DNA of 64,000 nt from Acinetobacter bouvetii DSM 14964 = CIP 107468 (GCF_000368865.1 NZ_KB849727.1:310001-374000), one strand, 5' to 3'; counted from the first letter of the stretch, positions 25,560 through 35,148 are shown. Translations and numbers: made by a program. Notes: generated by a model not told the origin, from the letters alone.

Positions 25560-26896
25560 AAAAACTGCACAACACCAAAAATGGCACCATCAATCTCAGT
25601 CCGCCTAGCCTGCTGGCCTTAGGTTTCCTAGCCCTGATTATTTTAGGCACCCTGCTGCTGAAGCTGCCTTTTGCTCATCATGGCGAGCTCTCTTGGCTGA
25701 ATGCTGTTTTCACCTCTACATCCGCCGTTACCATTACAGGTCTTTCTGTGGTGAATGTCGGCGAGGCCTATACTGTTTTTGGCAAACTGGTGATTATGTT
25801 TTTGCTGCAATGCGGCGGTTTAGGCTTTATGAGCTTTGCTATTTTAGCTGTTATGAGCCTTTCCCCTCAGCTGGGGTTAAAACAGCAAATTATGGCGCAG
25901 GAAACCATTGGCCAAACCAGCCTGAAAAAGGTTACTTTTACGATTAAAGGGGTCTTTCTCTATTCACTATTCTTTGAAGCCGTCGGCACAGTCATCCTCA
26001 CCATTGCATGGCTACAAGATTATGATTTTTCAAAAGCTTTTTTCTATGCCGCTTTTTACAGCATTTCCGCGTTCAATAATGGCGGATTTTCACTGTTCCC
26101 AAACAGCCTGATGAGCTTTGCAGATCAATATATCATCACCTTCACCATCAGCATGCTCTATATCATCGGCGGCATTGGCTTTTTAGTGCTGATGGATATT
26201 AAGCAGCATAAAAGCTGGAAAAAACTGAGCCCAAACAGCAAATTAATCTTATCCGCTATTGCAGGCCTGAACATCTTTGCATTCATTGTCATCTGGTGTT
26301 TAGAAGCCAGCAATCCGCTGACTCTGGCGCCGATGAGCTTAGGCGATCAGGCCGTCAATGCCTGGTTCCATGCGACTGTTCCCCGGTCTTCAGGCTTTAA
26401 CAGCCTGCCAATGGATCAGCTTACAGATGCATCTTCTTTAATTACGATGATGCTGATGATTATTGGCGGCGGTTCGCTCAGCACAGCCGGCGGCATTAAA
26501 GTGGGAACATTTATTATCGTTGTGCTCAGCGTCATCAGCTTTTTGCGCCGTGAAGATGAAGTGCGTGTTTTTAATCATTCCGTGCCTGAAAAAACCACAT
26601 TTAAAGCCCTTGCTGTTATTTTTATCACGGTTACACTGATATTTATGGGCTTTTTCTGCCTGCTGCTGCTTGAACCGAATCAGCGTTTTCAAGACTTATT
26701 GTTTGAAGCTGTTTCAGCAGCCTGCACTGTCGGTTTGTCACGCGGCATTACCGAAGAGCTGCAGCCTGCAAGCTTGGTCATATTAATGATGCTGATGTAT
26801 GCAGGGCGTTTGGGCCCATTAACACTTGCTTACTTAATTGCCACGCCAAAAAAGAGCCGTTTAAAACATCCGCCGACGGAAATTCAAATTGGATAG
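25556..26896 (+). CDS. ktrB: potassium transporter, TrkH/KtrB family
   Basis: Inner-membrane potassium channel subunit, probably sodium-coupled as known KtrB. The 446-residue protein contains four pore-loop motifs with conserved glycines: STSAVTITGLSVV, ISAFNNGGFSLF, RSSGFNSL and AACTVGLSRGI, each between pairs of transmembrane helices. Length fits KtrB (about 440-450) rather than TrkH (about 480). The start codon overlaps the ktrA stop. A very strong bidirectional terminator follows. Assignment as Ktr instead of Trk rests on length and on the short partner. Confidence 0.93.
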   Translation: MKKLHNTKNGTINLSPPSLLALGFLALIILGTLLLKLPFAHHGELSWLNAVFTSTSAVTITGLSVVNVGEAYTVFGKLVIMFLLQCGGLGFMSFAILAVMSLSPQLGLKQQIMAQETIGQTSLKKVTFTIKGVFLYSLFFEAVGTVILTIAWLQDYDFSKAFFYAAFYSISAFNNGGFSLFPNSLMSFADQYIITFTISMLYIIGGIGFLVLMDIKQHKSWKKLSPNSKLILSAIAGLNIFAFIVIWCLEASNPLTLAPMSLGDQAVNAWFHATVPRSSGFNSLPMDQLTDASSLITMMLMIIGGGSLSTAGGIKVGTFIIVVLSVISFLRREDEVRVFNHSVPEKTTFKALAVIFITVTLIFMGFFCLLLLEPNQRFQDLLFEAVSAACTVGLSRGITEELQPASLVILMMLMYAGRLGPLTLAYLIATPKKSRLKHPPTEIQIG

Positions 26897-26924
26897 AAAT
26901 CCAGCTGAACTGTTTATAGCGTGC

Positions 26925-26968
26925 TGAATAATAAAAAACCGTGCTGATGCACGGTTTTTTATTATTCA
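26925..26968. terminator. bidirectional terminator between ktrB and pldA
   Basis: TGAATAATAAAAAACCGTGC, loop TGAT, then its exact inverse complement. The stem is about 20 bases, with A- and T-tracts, between two convergent genes. Confidence 0.95.
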
Positions 26969-26986
26969 AATTGATCTGATTGCGGA

Positions 26987-28141
26987 CTAGAACCAATTCA
27001 TGAGCGAAACACCAACACCGACATATGTTGCGCGATGGTTATAATCAATTAAGCTTTCACCATAGCCATCAAACAATTGGAACTGGCCACGCAGCTTACC
27101 GCTAATTGGGAAAGTCCAATCAAACTGTACGGCGCCATGCGAATCATCTCCGCCTTTTAAAGAGTGGCGCAGCATTAAGCTGAAATCGTGTTCTTTATAG
27201 CGGTAAAATGCCGTTAAATCACCGCGCCCCATATAATCTGTAATATCAGGATTATTATCATCTTTGGCATTTTCTTCAATGCGGTACCAAGGGCGCAGCA
27301 TTAAAGCAAAATTATCTTTTTCAAAACCCAGATTCAAGATCATACGGTTCCAGCTGCGCGACAATGGGTCAGAGCGGCCATTCGATTGATGATTCAGCGT
27401 CAAGCCTAGCATCCGCCAGTTAATGCCCAGCAATTCATAATTCGTCCTAAAGACCAAACTGGCTTCGGGCTCATAATTGGTTTCACGAAATGGGCGGGAT
27501 TCATCGGCGTTATACACCTGCCAGCGCGAAGACTGGGTATAGCCTAACCAAACATCTCCATTATCGCCAAACAAGTTCTCAACCGCTTTGGTTTTTAGCG
27601 ACAGCTGGAATTTTGCTTCCATCGACTTCAGATCCTGCTCTTGATCAGCAGTTACCGTATTGTTCGGGTTTGGGCTAGAGGGGCGTTCATTTTTATCAGA
27701 CGTCCAGTAACCCGGCATCAAATACACCGGCTGATAGCCACGGATATTCCAGGTTCCCAATTTACTGTCTTGCGAAAGCTCCCAGCGGCTGTCCAGTAAA
27801 GATAAGTTTGGATTCAGCTGCGGCGCTTCCACTGCAAATAAACGGTCTGAAAATGCGTGGCTGACTTTCTCTTTCAGCGTCAATTTTTCAGTAGGCGCTG
27901 GTTCCAGATCCTGCGCAGCTTGACGCTCTGAAACCAATACAGGTTTAACGCTGTCAGGAATTTTAAACAGCGCATCATAGCAAGCCAAACGCTCAGCATT
28001 TGATGACAGCGCAACACAAGCCTCCGGTGTTGCTGGTTTCGCAGCCACTTCTGCATTTTGCGCATACGCCCCCGCCGACACTATTGTGCTGAGCAGAATG
28101 CTCAGCTGCAATGGTGTACGCTCAAATGAATTGAACGCCAT
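26987..28141 (-). CDS. pldA: outer membrane phospholipase A
   Basis: Outer membrane beta-barrel that hydrolyses phospholipids when membrane asymmetry is lost. The 384-residue precursor has a signal peptide ending near AGAYA-QNAE, an N-terminal periplasmic extension of about 90 residues including a CVALSSNAERLACYD segment with two cysteines, and a 12-strand barrel. The catalytic region NHQSNGRSDPLSRSWNR (about residue 250) contains the His-x-Ser and Asn of the PldA family. The C terminus ends in Phe, as barrel proteins do. E. coli PldA is 289 residues, so the extension is extra. The ATG at 28141 has AGGGG seven bases upstream; the longer frame begins with GTG at 28147. Confidence 0.92.
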   Translation of the reverse strand: MAFNSFERTPLQLSILLSTIVSAGAYAQNAEVAAKPATPEACVALSSNAERLACYDALFKIPDSVKPVLVSERQAAQDLEPAPTEKLTLKEKVSHAFSDRLFAVEAPQLNPNLSLLDSRWELSQDSKLGTWNIRGYQPVYLMPGYWTSDKNERPSSPNPNNTVTADQEQDLKSMEAKFQLSLKTKAVENLFGDNGDVWLGYTQSSRWQVYNADESRPFRETNYEPEASLVFRTNYELLGINWRMLGLTLNHQSNGRSDPLSRSWNRMILNLGFEKDNFALMLRPWYRIEENAKDDNNPDITDYMGRGDLTAFYRYKEHDFSLMLRHSLKGGDDSHGAVQFDWTFPISGKLRGQFQLFDGYGESLIDYNHRATYVGVGVSLMNWF

Positions 28142-28189
28142 ACTCACCCCTTATTCTTTGAAAATTGCTTATTGTGAAATCGATGCCTA

Positions 28190-31129
28190 TCAATTAACTT
28201 GCTTAATATCAAAGCCTAATTCAATTAAAGCTTCTCGCTTAGCCACTGGAGCAACGACGGCTTTCACTGGTTTTTGATCCAGCAAATACGTTTTGGCGAC
28301 GCGTTTTAAATCATCCAGACTTACTTTCAGCAAGCGCTCACGCAGCACTTTACGGAAAGACGGCGTACGCTTATGCAGCAAAGAATAACATGCCGTAATC
28401 GCTTCGCCTGCCGGTGAACCCGGTTTGTCCATGCCGGCAATTAAGCCTAAAATCGCCTCTTCAAGCTGATGATCCAGCTGTTCTGCATTAAACAGCCACT
28501 GCACACTCGCTTCAAAATCTTTAAATGTTTCTGCTAAACGCGGATCACGGTAGCTGTAAAAGCGGAATGAACAGGCATTGCCGTCATAGCTTGCACCGCC
28601 GCCATATGCGCCGCCTTTCTCACGGATCGCGCTATGCAGAAAGCCGTTGCGCAAATACGCCGCCAAAACCATTAATGGCGCAGCATCAGGATGAGACACT
28701 TCCACAGCAGGATAAGCCGAAGCGCAGAATTGAACATTGGCTTGAATCAGCCACGCTTCATCTTTTTCGCTATGTTCGGGCTGAACTTGGGTTAATTCAC
28801 GCTCTATATGATCAATTGAAACCTTATCCCAGACCGTTTGAACTTCTTCGACCAAGCGCTCAGACTGATGCTCTTCACAGACCACTAGGAACTGCTTCGG
28901 CGCTTTCAGCAAGCGGTTATGAATCAGTTTCAGCTCATCAATCAATGCATTGTAAGCCGCTTCGTCATTTTCAATTTTAACGGTTAAATCACTGAGCCAA
29001 TTTAAAGCGCCAAGCCCTGTATTGTCATAATCACGCAACGCTAAAGCGCTGTGGTTGCGGCTGGCAATTTGCATCGCATAGCTGTGGCCTGCGCCTGAAA
29101 CACGTGACTGCCAGCGTGTTTTTCTCTGCTGCAACAGCTCGATAATACGGTCTTTTTCGTCAAAACGCAGCTGTTCAAAAGCCAGCTTCAGCAGCTTAAC
29201 CGCTTCTAAACTATTCACCAAAGATTTAGTGGTTAAGGTCATCCAAGCGCTGATTTGGTTTTTATCATCGACTTTTGAACGCAGTGATGCGCCCATGCCT
29301 AAACCGCCGCTGACAGCGGTCTGCAACTGCTGCAGCTCAAGGTAGCCATATTGTCCAGCCCCGACTTCACCCAGCAAAATCGACAGCAAGTTAAAATACG
29401 GAGATTTCACAATGTCATTTGGAATTTGAATCAGCACCTGCTGATAGTAAATGCCGTTGGTGCCTGCATGGTACAGATTCAGCGGCATATCCATATTATT
29501 GGAAATAATTTCACGCAGCTGGCCTTGTACAATTTGCATTTCCGCAGGCACATCTTCCAAACCGACTTTCGGCAGCAGGTTTAAATCATCTGGCGTATCT
29601 TGACGGATATTCAGCGCTTCCGTCTGTGCAATGATTTCCGCTTTTTCTTCCTCTGTCAGTTTTGCACCAATTTCAGCCAGGCGGGCTTTTTCAGCTTCGG
29701 CTTCTTTTGCGGATTTCTGCGCATCTGGAATTAAGGTCATTTGTACGCGGTGCGGATTATCAATCAAATGTGTTTTGATTAAATTTGACAGCCACATCGG
29801 GTCTTTTAATTCTTCTTTTACCTGCTCCATCGCGCTATCCACATCCCAGACATGTATAGGATCTGAATGATGAATCGCACTGCCCAAACCATTTAAAATC
29901 AGGCTTAAACCGTATGGCATGCCGTCACCGTTGATTTCGCGCTGATGCAATTCAATTTGATGCAGGATTGCGTCCACCAAAGCGCTGTCTACCGGCTTGG
30001 ATGAAACATCTTCTAAAATCTGGAACACGCCATTTTTAAATTCTTCTGCATATTCAGGGTTGGAACCTTGCACGCCGCAGAAGAAAGTCATTTCAAAATT
30101 AGAATCATCTACCCCCATAATCGGGCCTGTAGATTGCGCATAGCCGCAAGTTTCTAAGTAATGGCGCAATGGCGATGCCGAATCTTCCAGCAGTACGCCT
30201 TCCACCAAACGCATGCCTAAACGGAGCTTGATATCGCTGGACTCAGGCAAAAGCCAAGAAATAATGTGATATGTTTTATCTTTCAGATCTTCCGCATCAA
30301 CCGCATATGTTTCTGTAACCGCAACAGGCTGCTTCAAGCGGCGCTCAGGTTTTGAATACAGCGTTTCACCCTGCTTGAATTTAGACAATGCCAAAGTTTC
30401 AAACTGCTCTTGCAGCTTATAAGCGGGCTCATTGCCAAAAGTCATAAACACGGCATTGCTTGGGTGATAATGCGACTTATAGAAATTTACCAGCTCTTCG
30501 TAAGTCAAGTCAGGAATTTCTTTGGGATCACCGCCGGAATTATAATGGTAGGTGGTTTCCGGAAATAAATGATGCGCCAATTGATGATACAGCTGATCGG
30601 ATGGCGAGCTCATCGCGCCTTTCATTTCATTGAAAACCACGCCCTTATACACCGGCTCGCCATTTTCAAGTTCAATGCGGATGCCTTCCTGCGCAAAATC
30701 CAGCGGATTTAGGTTCGCGGAAAAAGCGGCATCCATATACACTTCAAGCAAGTTCTGGAAATCTTTTTTATTCTGTGTCGCAAAGGGATACGCTGTCCAA
30801 TCCGCTGCTGTAAACGCGTTCATGAACGTATTCAATGAACGGCGGATCATCAGGAAAAACGGGTCGCGCACCGGGAACTTTTCAGAGCCGCATAAGGCTG
30901 TGTGTTCTAAAATATGCGCTTCACCTTTGGAGTCCATCGGCTGCGTGCGGAAAGCCACCAAAAATACATTTTCATCATGCTTTGACGCCAAGTGGTAATG
31001 CACCGCGCCTGTCACTTTATGCTTATATTCAGACACGGCAATGTCTAAGGCTTCAACATGGTGTTGACGTACCAACTGAAACGCGGGATGAACAGTTTGT
31101 GAAATGGTTTCAGTGACATCTACAGTCAT
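28190..31129 (-). CDS. M16C-family zinc metallopeptidase (PreP-like)
   Basis: A 979-residue peptidase of the insulinase superfamily, closest in layout to presequence protease PreP/Cym1. The inverted zinc motif HILEH stands at residues 72-76 (in GEAHILEHTALCGSEKFPVRDPFF), followed by the usual glutamate about 75 residues later. Four homologous domains fill the length, with a helical hinge around residues 480-520 (EAEAEKARLAEIGAKL). Such enzymes form a closed chamber that degrades short unfolded peptides. No signal peptide is seen, so it is probably cytoplasmic. It lies upstream of pldA on the same strand with 48 bases between, but pldA has its own ribosome site and a functional link is not obvious. 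Confidence 0.92.
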   Translation of the reverse strand: MTVDVTETISQTVHPAFQLVRQHHVEALDIAVSEYKHKVTGAVHYHLASKHDENVFLVAFRTQPMDSKGEAHILEHTALCGSEKFPVRDPFFLMIRRSLNTFMNAFTAADWTAYPFATQNKKDFQNLLEVYMDAAFSANLNPLDFAQEGIRIELENGEPVYKGVVFNEMKGAMSSPSDQLYHQLAHHLFPETTYHYNSGGDPKEIPDLTYEELVNFYKSHYHPSNAVFMTFGNEPAYKLQEQFETLALSKFKQGETLYSKPERRLKQPVAVTETYAVDAEDLKDKTYHIISWLLPESSDIKLRLGMRLVEGVLLEDSASPLRHYLETCGYAQSTGPIMGVDDSNFEMTFFCGVQGSNPEYAEEFKNGVFQILEDVSSKPVDSALVDAILHQIELHQREINGDGMPYGLSLILNGLGSAIHHSDPIHVWDVDSAMEQVKEELKDPMWLSNLIKTHLIDNPHRVQMTLIPDAQKSAKEAEAEKARLAEIGAKLTEEEKAEIIAQTEALNIRQDTPDDLNLLPKVGLEDVPAEMQIVQGQLREIISNNMDMPLNLYHAGTNGIYYQQVLIQIPNDIVKSPYFNLLSILLGEVGAGQYGYLELQQLQTAVSGGLGMGASLRSKVDDKNQISAWMTLTTKSLVNSLEAVKLLKLAFEQLRFDEKDRIIELLQQRKTRWQSRVSGAGHSYAMQIASRNHSALALRDYDNTGLGALNWLSDLTVKIENDEAAYNALIDELKLIHNRLLKAPKQFLVVCEEHQSERLVEEVQTVWDKVSIDHIERELTQVQPEHSEKDEAWLIQANVQFCASAYPAVEVSHPDAAPLMVLAAYLRNGFLHSAIREKGGAYGGGASYDGNACSFRFYSYRDPRLAETFKDFEASVQWLFNAEQLDHQLEEAILGLIAGMDKPGSPAGEAITACYSLLHKRTPSFRKVLRERLLKVSLDDLKRVAKTYLLDQKPVKAVVAPVAKREALIELGFDIKQVN

Positions 31130-31265
31130 GTGATCTCCTAATCTAATGCATTTTTAAGACGTTTGAGTATACCTTAAAAACCAGATGAGGATTCAATCAA
31201 AGACAATTTTCCGAGTTATTTAGTCACCTTTAAAACTCTACATTTCATCCGTCTGTTTCAAAACA

Positions 31266-31304
31266 AAAAATGAAGCGGCAGCCCGAACCTGCTCCATTTT
31301 TTCT
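31266..31304 (-). terminator. terminator of the DUF347 gene
   Basis: AAAAAATG and CATTTTTT flank an imperfect GC-rich inner stem (AGCGG / CCTGCT). The T-run lies on the minus strand, about 90 bases after the stop codon at 31395. Confidence 0.6.
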
Positions 31305-31394
31305 TGGCATAGCCAAAGCATTGATCATTCAGCATCACACTTCACTCAAAACACCAGCTTAGTCCTTATTCAATCAGCAGAAATCAAAGCGCAT

Positions 31395-32180
31395 CTAAGA
31401 AAGAGGCCTGCCGCCTTTTGCATCCATGCGCTGTGACCAATAAACACAGAGTGAAATTGCAGCCAAAAGCACCGCAGACGCGGCAAAACGGCTCAAATCC
31501 AAACCGCCGGAACTGATCGGCTTATCCAAAAAATCCCCAACCACGGCACCTAATGGGCGGGTCAGCACAAAGGCAGCCCAAAACAGCAGCACACGCGAAA
31601 CAGAGGTAAATTTGTAAAGTAAAAAGATCAGCATAATTAATCCGCTAAACAGCACTATACCGCCTGTATAGCCTAAACCGGCTGTATCGGCTGACCAGTC
31701 TCCCAGCGCTGTACCCAAAGTTTGCGAAAAGGTAATTGTCAGCCAGTAAAACAGTTCAGTCCGCGGCTGATGAACAACATGCGGAGTAATTGTGCCTTCA
31801 ACCTTATGCCAAACCCATAAGGACAAACAAACTAAAGACAATAGAATTGTACTGCCGCCGACATAACCTATTCCGAGCGAACGGTCGACATAGTCTGCAA
31901 GTGTTGTCCCGACTGTCGTGCTTGAAATAATGGCAAACCAATACAAAAATGGATGAAAGACCTTAGACTTAATTTGCAAATAGACAGCTAAAACAAAAAT
32001 GCCAGCAAAAATAAAGGTGCTGAGCAAATAACCCAAATTCAGCGACATCGATAATGCATCACCTGCAGTTTCACCAAAGGTCGTTGCAAAAATCTTCGTG
32101 ACCCAGAAAAGCGCTGTAATTTGCGGCACTTTGGCCAGCATTTGGCGTGAACTATCATCAGGCGCAGCTGCAGTTATCAT
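31395..32180 (-). CDS. four-repeat membrane protein, COG4705/DUF347 family
   Basis: A 261-residue integral membrane protein with about eight helices. It is built from four copies of a unit of about 55-60 residues, each with a small-residue motif followed by a G-Y or similar turn: ATTFGETAGDALS, STTVGTTLADYVDRSLGIGY, SQTLGTALGDWSADTAGLGY and TRPLGAVVGDFLDKP. Each motif carries a conserved acidic residue in the membrane, as in cation transporters. COG4705 was once annotated as a regulator of amylopullulanase without good evidence; a transport role is an inference from the acidic intramembrane repeats. It is flanked by its own terminator and stands alone. Confidence 0.8.
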   Translation of the reverse strand: MITAAAPDDSSRQMLAKVPQITALFWVTKIFATTFGETAGDALSMSLNLGYLLSTFIFAGIFVLAVYLQIKSKVFHPFLYWFAIISSTTVGTTLADYVDRSLGIGYVGGSTILLSLVCLSLWVWHKVEGTITPHVVHQPRTELFYWLTITFSQTLGTALGDWSADTAGLGYTGGIVLFSGLIMLIFLLYKFTSVSRVLLFWAAFVLTRPLGAVVGDFLDKPISSGGLDLSRFAASAVLLAAISLCVYWSQRMDAKGGRPLS

Positions 32181-32285
32181 GTGCGACCCCCAAATAAGGA
32201 AACTTCACTCTATTGTTTGCATGCCAGCTTAAATACAGATTAAAAATAAGAAAATTTGCAGTACAGAATTTATTGTTTTAAAAAT

Positions 32286-32319
32286 AGAAGCACTGCCAAT
32301 AGTATCTGCAGCGCTTCTT
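32286..32319 (-). terminator. probable terminator of the GNAT gene
   Basis: AGAAGC-A-CTGC pairs with GCAG-C-GCTTCT around an 11-base loop, with a T-rich run on the minus strand. It lies 27 bases after the GNAT stop codon. Confidence 0.6.
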
Positions 32320-32345
32320 AATAGACGGCCAGTGCAGCAGCCCGC

Positions 32346-32798
32346 TCAGGCGATCAGATATTTAAAATAATTATAATTTGGATGACTTTCGACAAAGACA
32401 TAATTATGCTTTTGATAGAAATGCGCCGCACCCTTTTGATCTGTATTTAAGCAAAGTGCAGAATAATAAGGCTTTGCTAATTTTTCCAATTCTAAAAGCA
32501 GTTTTTTCCCCACACCATGCTGACGATATTGCGGATGCACATAAAAACGGCGGACACGCCCAATCCGTTCTTCAACTCCCGCATCGCCCCATTGCTGATT
32601 TAAACCGCCGCATCCCACCAATGTGTCACCATCAAATGCGAGCAGCAAACTCTCGCCTTTTTGGTCAAAACGGTTTTTACCGCTTTGAAACTCTTCGATT
32701 AAACGCTGAATAAATGCATAGCCTTCTTGATTTGCCAATGCAGCTAAATTTTCGATCTGCTTTGGCAATTGTTCGGCCTGACGAATACTTATTTCCAT
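32346..32798 (-). CDS. GNAT family N-acetyltransferase
   Basis: A 150-residue acetyltransferase of the GCN5-related fold. The acetyl-CoA motif A is clear: VRRFYVHPQYRQHGVGKKLL (the Q/RxxGxG/A loop), preceded by a strand with LVGCGGL and followed by ALCLNTDQKGAAHFYQKHNYV, which is the motif B region. The substrate cannot be told from sequence. It lies between its own terminator and a 280-base spacer before the divergent kinase gene. Cytoplasmic. Confidence 0.9.
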   Translation of the reverse strand: MEISIRQAEQLPKQIENLAALANQEGYAFIQRLIEEFQSGKNRFDQKGESLLLAFDGDTLVGCGGLNQQWGDAGVEERIGRVRRFYVHPQYRQHGVGKKLLLELEKLAKPYYSALCLNTDQKGAAHFYQKHNYVFVESHPNYNYFKYLIA

Positions 32799-33080
32799 AT
32801 ACCCACGCTTTTTAATCTAATACTCAATTTATCTTTTTTCAGCAGTTTCAAAAGCGAAACTGCAAAAGAACCGTAGTGGCCTATGTAAATAAAAAAATGG
32901 CCGATGTTCAATAGCAAAGAGATACAAATGTAAGAATAATGCCAAAAAAAGCCTAAATCCGCCAGATCTGTCTAAATAAACGGCGCCCGCGGCAGATCAT
33001 GAATTTTATTCAACAAACTACAGCAATCCTGAGCATTCGTGTAAACTTAGTGCTTTCATTTTTTGATGTGACTGAAAGAC

Positions 33081-34085
33081 ATGGCTACCGTTGATCTTTT
33101 TGCAATTGGCAATGCATTAATTGACCAGGAATTTAAAGTTTCTGATGATTTTCTTACTCAGCAGAATTTGCAGAAAGGCACAATGCAGCTGACTGACGGT
33201 GAAACTCAAGCCGCGCTTTACAGTAGCCTGCAAGCCAGTCAAGTGTATAAAGGTCAAGCTTCTGGCGGTTCAGCAGCCAATACTACAGTTGCATTCAGCG
33301 CATTAGGCGGTTCTGCATTCTATGCATGCCGTGTCGGCAATGATGATTTAGGCAAAATCTATCTAGATGGCCTAAATGATGCCGGCATCCAAACCGCAGC
33401 TCAGTCTATCAGTGACGGCGTTACCGGAACGTGCATGGTTTTGGTCAGTCAGGATTCTGAACGCACCATGCATACCTTTTTAGGCATCACAGCAGAACTT
33501 TCTGACAGCCAAATTGATTTCAGTCCGCTCAATTCGGCAAAATGGCTTTATATCGAAGGCTACCTGTCAACAAGCGATTCTGCCCGGGCAGCAGTTAAAG
33601 AAGCGCGCAAGATAGCCAAAGCCAATGGCGTGCAAATTGCTTTAACACTGTCAGATCCTGCAATGGTTCAATACGCGCGCCAAGGCTTAGATGAACTTCT
33701 GGACGATGGTGTAGATTTACTGTTCTGCAATGAACATGAAGCCATGATGTATACAGAAACGGATACTGTTGAAGCCGCTTTAGCAAAATTAAAATTACTA
33801 AGCAAACACATTGTCATTACACAAAGCGCGAAAGGTGCTTTGATTCATAATAATGAGCAAACGTTTATGGTGCCGGGCCGCAAAGTTACCGCTGTTGATG
33901 CCAATGGCGCTGGCGATGCCTTTGCAGGCGCATTTTTATATGCGCTGAATGCAGGTTTAGGCTATAAAACTGCAGCGGAGCTTGCGATTTTAATTTCAAG
34001 TGAAGTCGTGTCAAAGTTTGGCCCGCGTTTAGCCAATCATGAATACGCGCTTTTACTGCAAAATTTTCTAAAGGAATGTGCATAA
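33081..34085 (+). CDS. PfkB-family sugar/nucleoside kinase (adenosine kinase-like)
   Basis: A 334-residue ribokinase-fold kinase. Visible motifs: AIGNALIDQEF at the N terminus, the substrate-binding GGSAANTTVAFSALGG (PfkB signature 1 region), FCNEHEAMMYT, and the ATP/anion-hole signature DANGAGDAFAGAFLY (about residues 272-286) with catalytic Asp. This group is commonly annotated as adenosine kinase, but the substrate may be another sugar or nucleoside. It is the first gene of a tight cluster: its stop codon overlaps the start of the Rieske gene by one base (TAATG). Confidence 0.9.
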   Translation: MATVDLFAIGNALIDQEFKVSDDFLTQQNLQKGTMQLTDGETQAALYSSLQASQVYKGQASGGSAANTTVAFSALGGSAFYACRVGNDDLGKIYLDGLNDAGIQTAAQSISDGVTGTCMVLVSQDSERTMHTFLGITAELSDSQIDFSPLNSAKWLYIEGYLSTSDSARAAVKEARKIAKANGVQIALTLSDPAMVQYARQGLDELLDDGVDLLFCNEHEAMMYTETDTVEAALAKLKLLSKHIVITQSAKGALIHNNEQTFMVPGRKVTAVDANGAGDAFAGAFLYALNAGLGYKTAAELAILISSEVVSKFGPRLANHEYALLLQNFLKECA

Positions 34086-34411
34086 TGCATAAAATTTGCA
34101 TGACTGAAGATGTGCCTGAGCGCGAAGCGCGCTCTTATGAGACGCCAAATGGCGATACCATTTTTGTGACTCAGCGTGACGGTTCTTTTTTTGCCTATCA
34201 AAATTTGTGCCCGCATTTGCAAGTCGAGCTGGAATTTTTAGAAAATCAATTTTTAGACCGTGATCAGGAATACATCGAGTGCTCTACGCATGGCGCTTTA
34301 TTCCTAGTCGAAACCGGTGAATGCATTTCTGGCCCATGCCAAGGGCAATCACTTGAAAAAGTAGAGATTAACGTGCATTCTGATGGCGGAATCTATCTTT
34401 TAGACGAATAA
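34085..34411 (+). CDS. Rieske 2Fe-2S domain protein
   Basis: A 108-residue single-domain Rieske protein, of the soluble ferredoxin type found with oxygenases and nitrite reductase small subunits. Cluster ligands are C-x-H in NLCPHLQ and C-x2-H in ECSTHGALF, 18 or so residues apart; the fold end is GQSLEKVEI. The ATG at 34085 follows an AAAGGA nine bases upstream; the in-frame ATG at 34076 is too close to that site. No oxygenase or reductase is adjacent, so its redox partner is unknown. It is translationally coupled to the kinase gene and followed 18 bases later by a YqiJ-type membrane protein. Confidence 0.9.
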   Translation: MHKICMTEDVPEREARSYETPNGDTIFVTQRDGSFFAYQNLCPHLQVELEFLENQFLDRDQEYIECSTHGALFLVETGECISGPCQGQSLEKVEINVHSDGGIYLLDE

Positions 34412-34429
34412 AATTTGCAGGATCCTGCT

Positions 34430-35047
34430 ATGCCTGAGTTTCTTACAAACTACAACTTAATGCCTTTTCATTTAAGTCTGATTGCTGTTGTATTGCTCGG
34501 CATGGCAGAAACTATCGGCTACTATATAAATCTGCGCCCTACAACCCTGTTCAAAAAACTTTCACCCAAGCATTTGGATGATTTACCCCTGCTGAACGTC
34601 AAATTTTCAAAAACACTGATTATCTTTTTTCTATTGATGAATTTCAGCTTTGCGGGCTATTTTTTGCAATTTTGCATTTATGCGCGCGAAATGACTTTTT
34701 TTCCTGCCTATTATTTAATGCTTCCAGCACTCATCATTGCAATTTTCTTCACTGTATTCATGATTCATTGCTTAGATCAGGTGATTCCAACCAAACGCAT
34801 TAAGCAGCAGGTGAATTTGCTTGGACGACTAGCCACAATATCCAGCGGCAATGCGCGTCCCGGTTTTTCAGCTCAAGCGCGGGTCCGTGATGAATACGGA
34901 CAGCTGCATTATGTTCAAGTCGAGCCTGAATTTGGCGAATTGGAATTCCAGTCTCAGGTTATCCTGATCCGCCCCAAAAAATCGCATTACATCGCTAAAC
35001 GGATTTGCCCTTCCAACCGTTTATTCAATCTAGATTTAGGCACATAA
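34430..35047 (+). CDS. YqiJ-like membrane protein with OB-fold domain (DUF1449)
   Basis: A 205-residue protein with three membrane segments (about residues 12-30, 60-80 and 85-110) and a C-terminal soluble domain of about 75 residues with FSAQARVRDEYGQLHYVQVEPEFGELEF, which resembles the OB-fold domain of E. coli YqiJ (NfeD-like). YqiJ normally accompanies the flotillin-like YqiK; no flotillin gene is near. The frame begins at a TTG at 34415, but the ATG at 34430 has AGGA upstream and is chosen. It is the third gene of the kinase-Rieske operon. Function unknown; a role in membrane organisation is only suggested by the family. Confidence 0.75.
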   Translation: MPEFLTNYNLMPFHLSLIAVVLLGMAETIGYYINLRPTTLFKKLSPKHLDDLPLLNVKFSKTLIIFFLLMNFSFAGYFLQFCIYAREMTFFPAYYLMLPALIIAIFFTVFMIHCLDQVIPTKRIKQQVNLLGRLATISSGNARPGFSAQARVRDEYGQLHYVQVEPEFGELEFQSQVILIRPKKSHYIAKRICPSNRLFNLDLGT

Positions 35048-35148
35048 GCTTTATAGCCACAAAACATCACAAATTCAGGCTGAATTCCATCTGCAGGAAT
35101 CCACCAATGCTGGTCACCCAGCTTCTTAATTGACCATCTCCAGATAAA

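Noticed and set aside
26987..31129. pldA and the M16C peptidase as one functional operon
   Set aside because: They are 48 bases apart on one strand, but pldA has its own strong ribosome site and no shared role is evident; treated as neighbours only.
34076..34084. Upstream ATG for the Rieske gene
   Set aside because: It lies directly against the ribosome binding site; the ATG at 34085 is better spaced.
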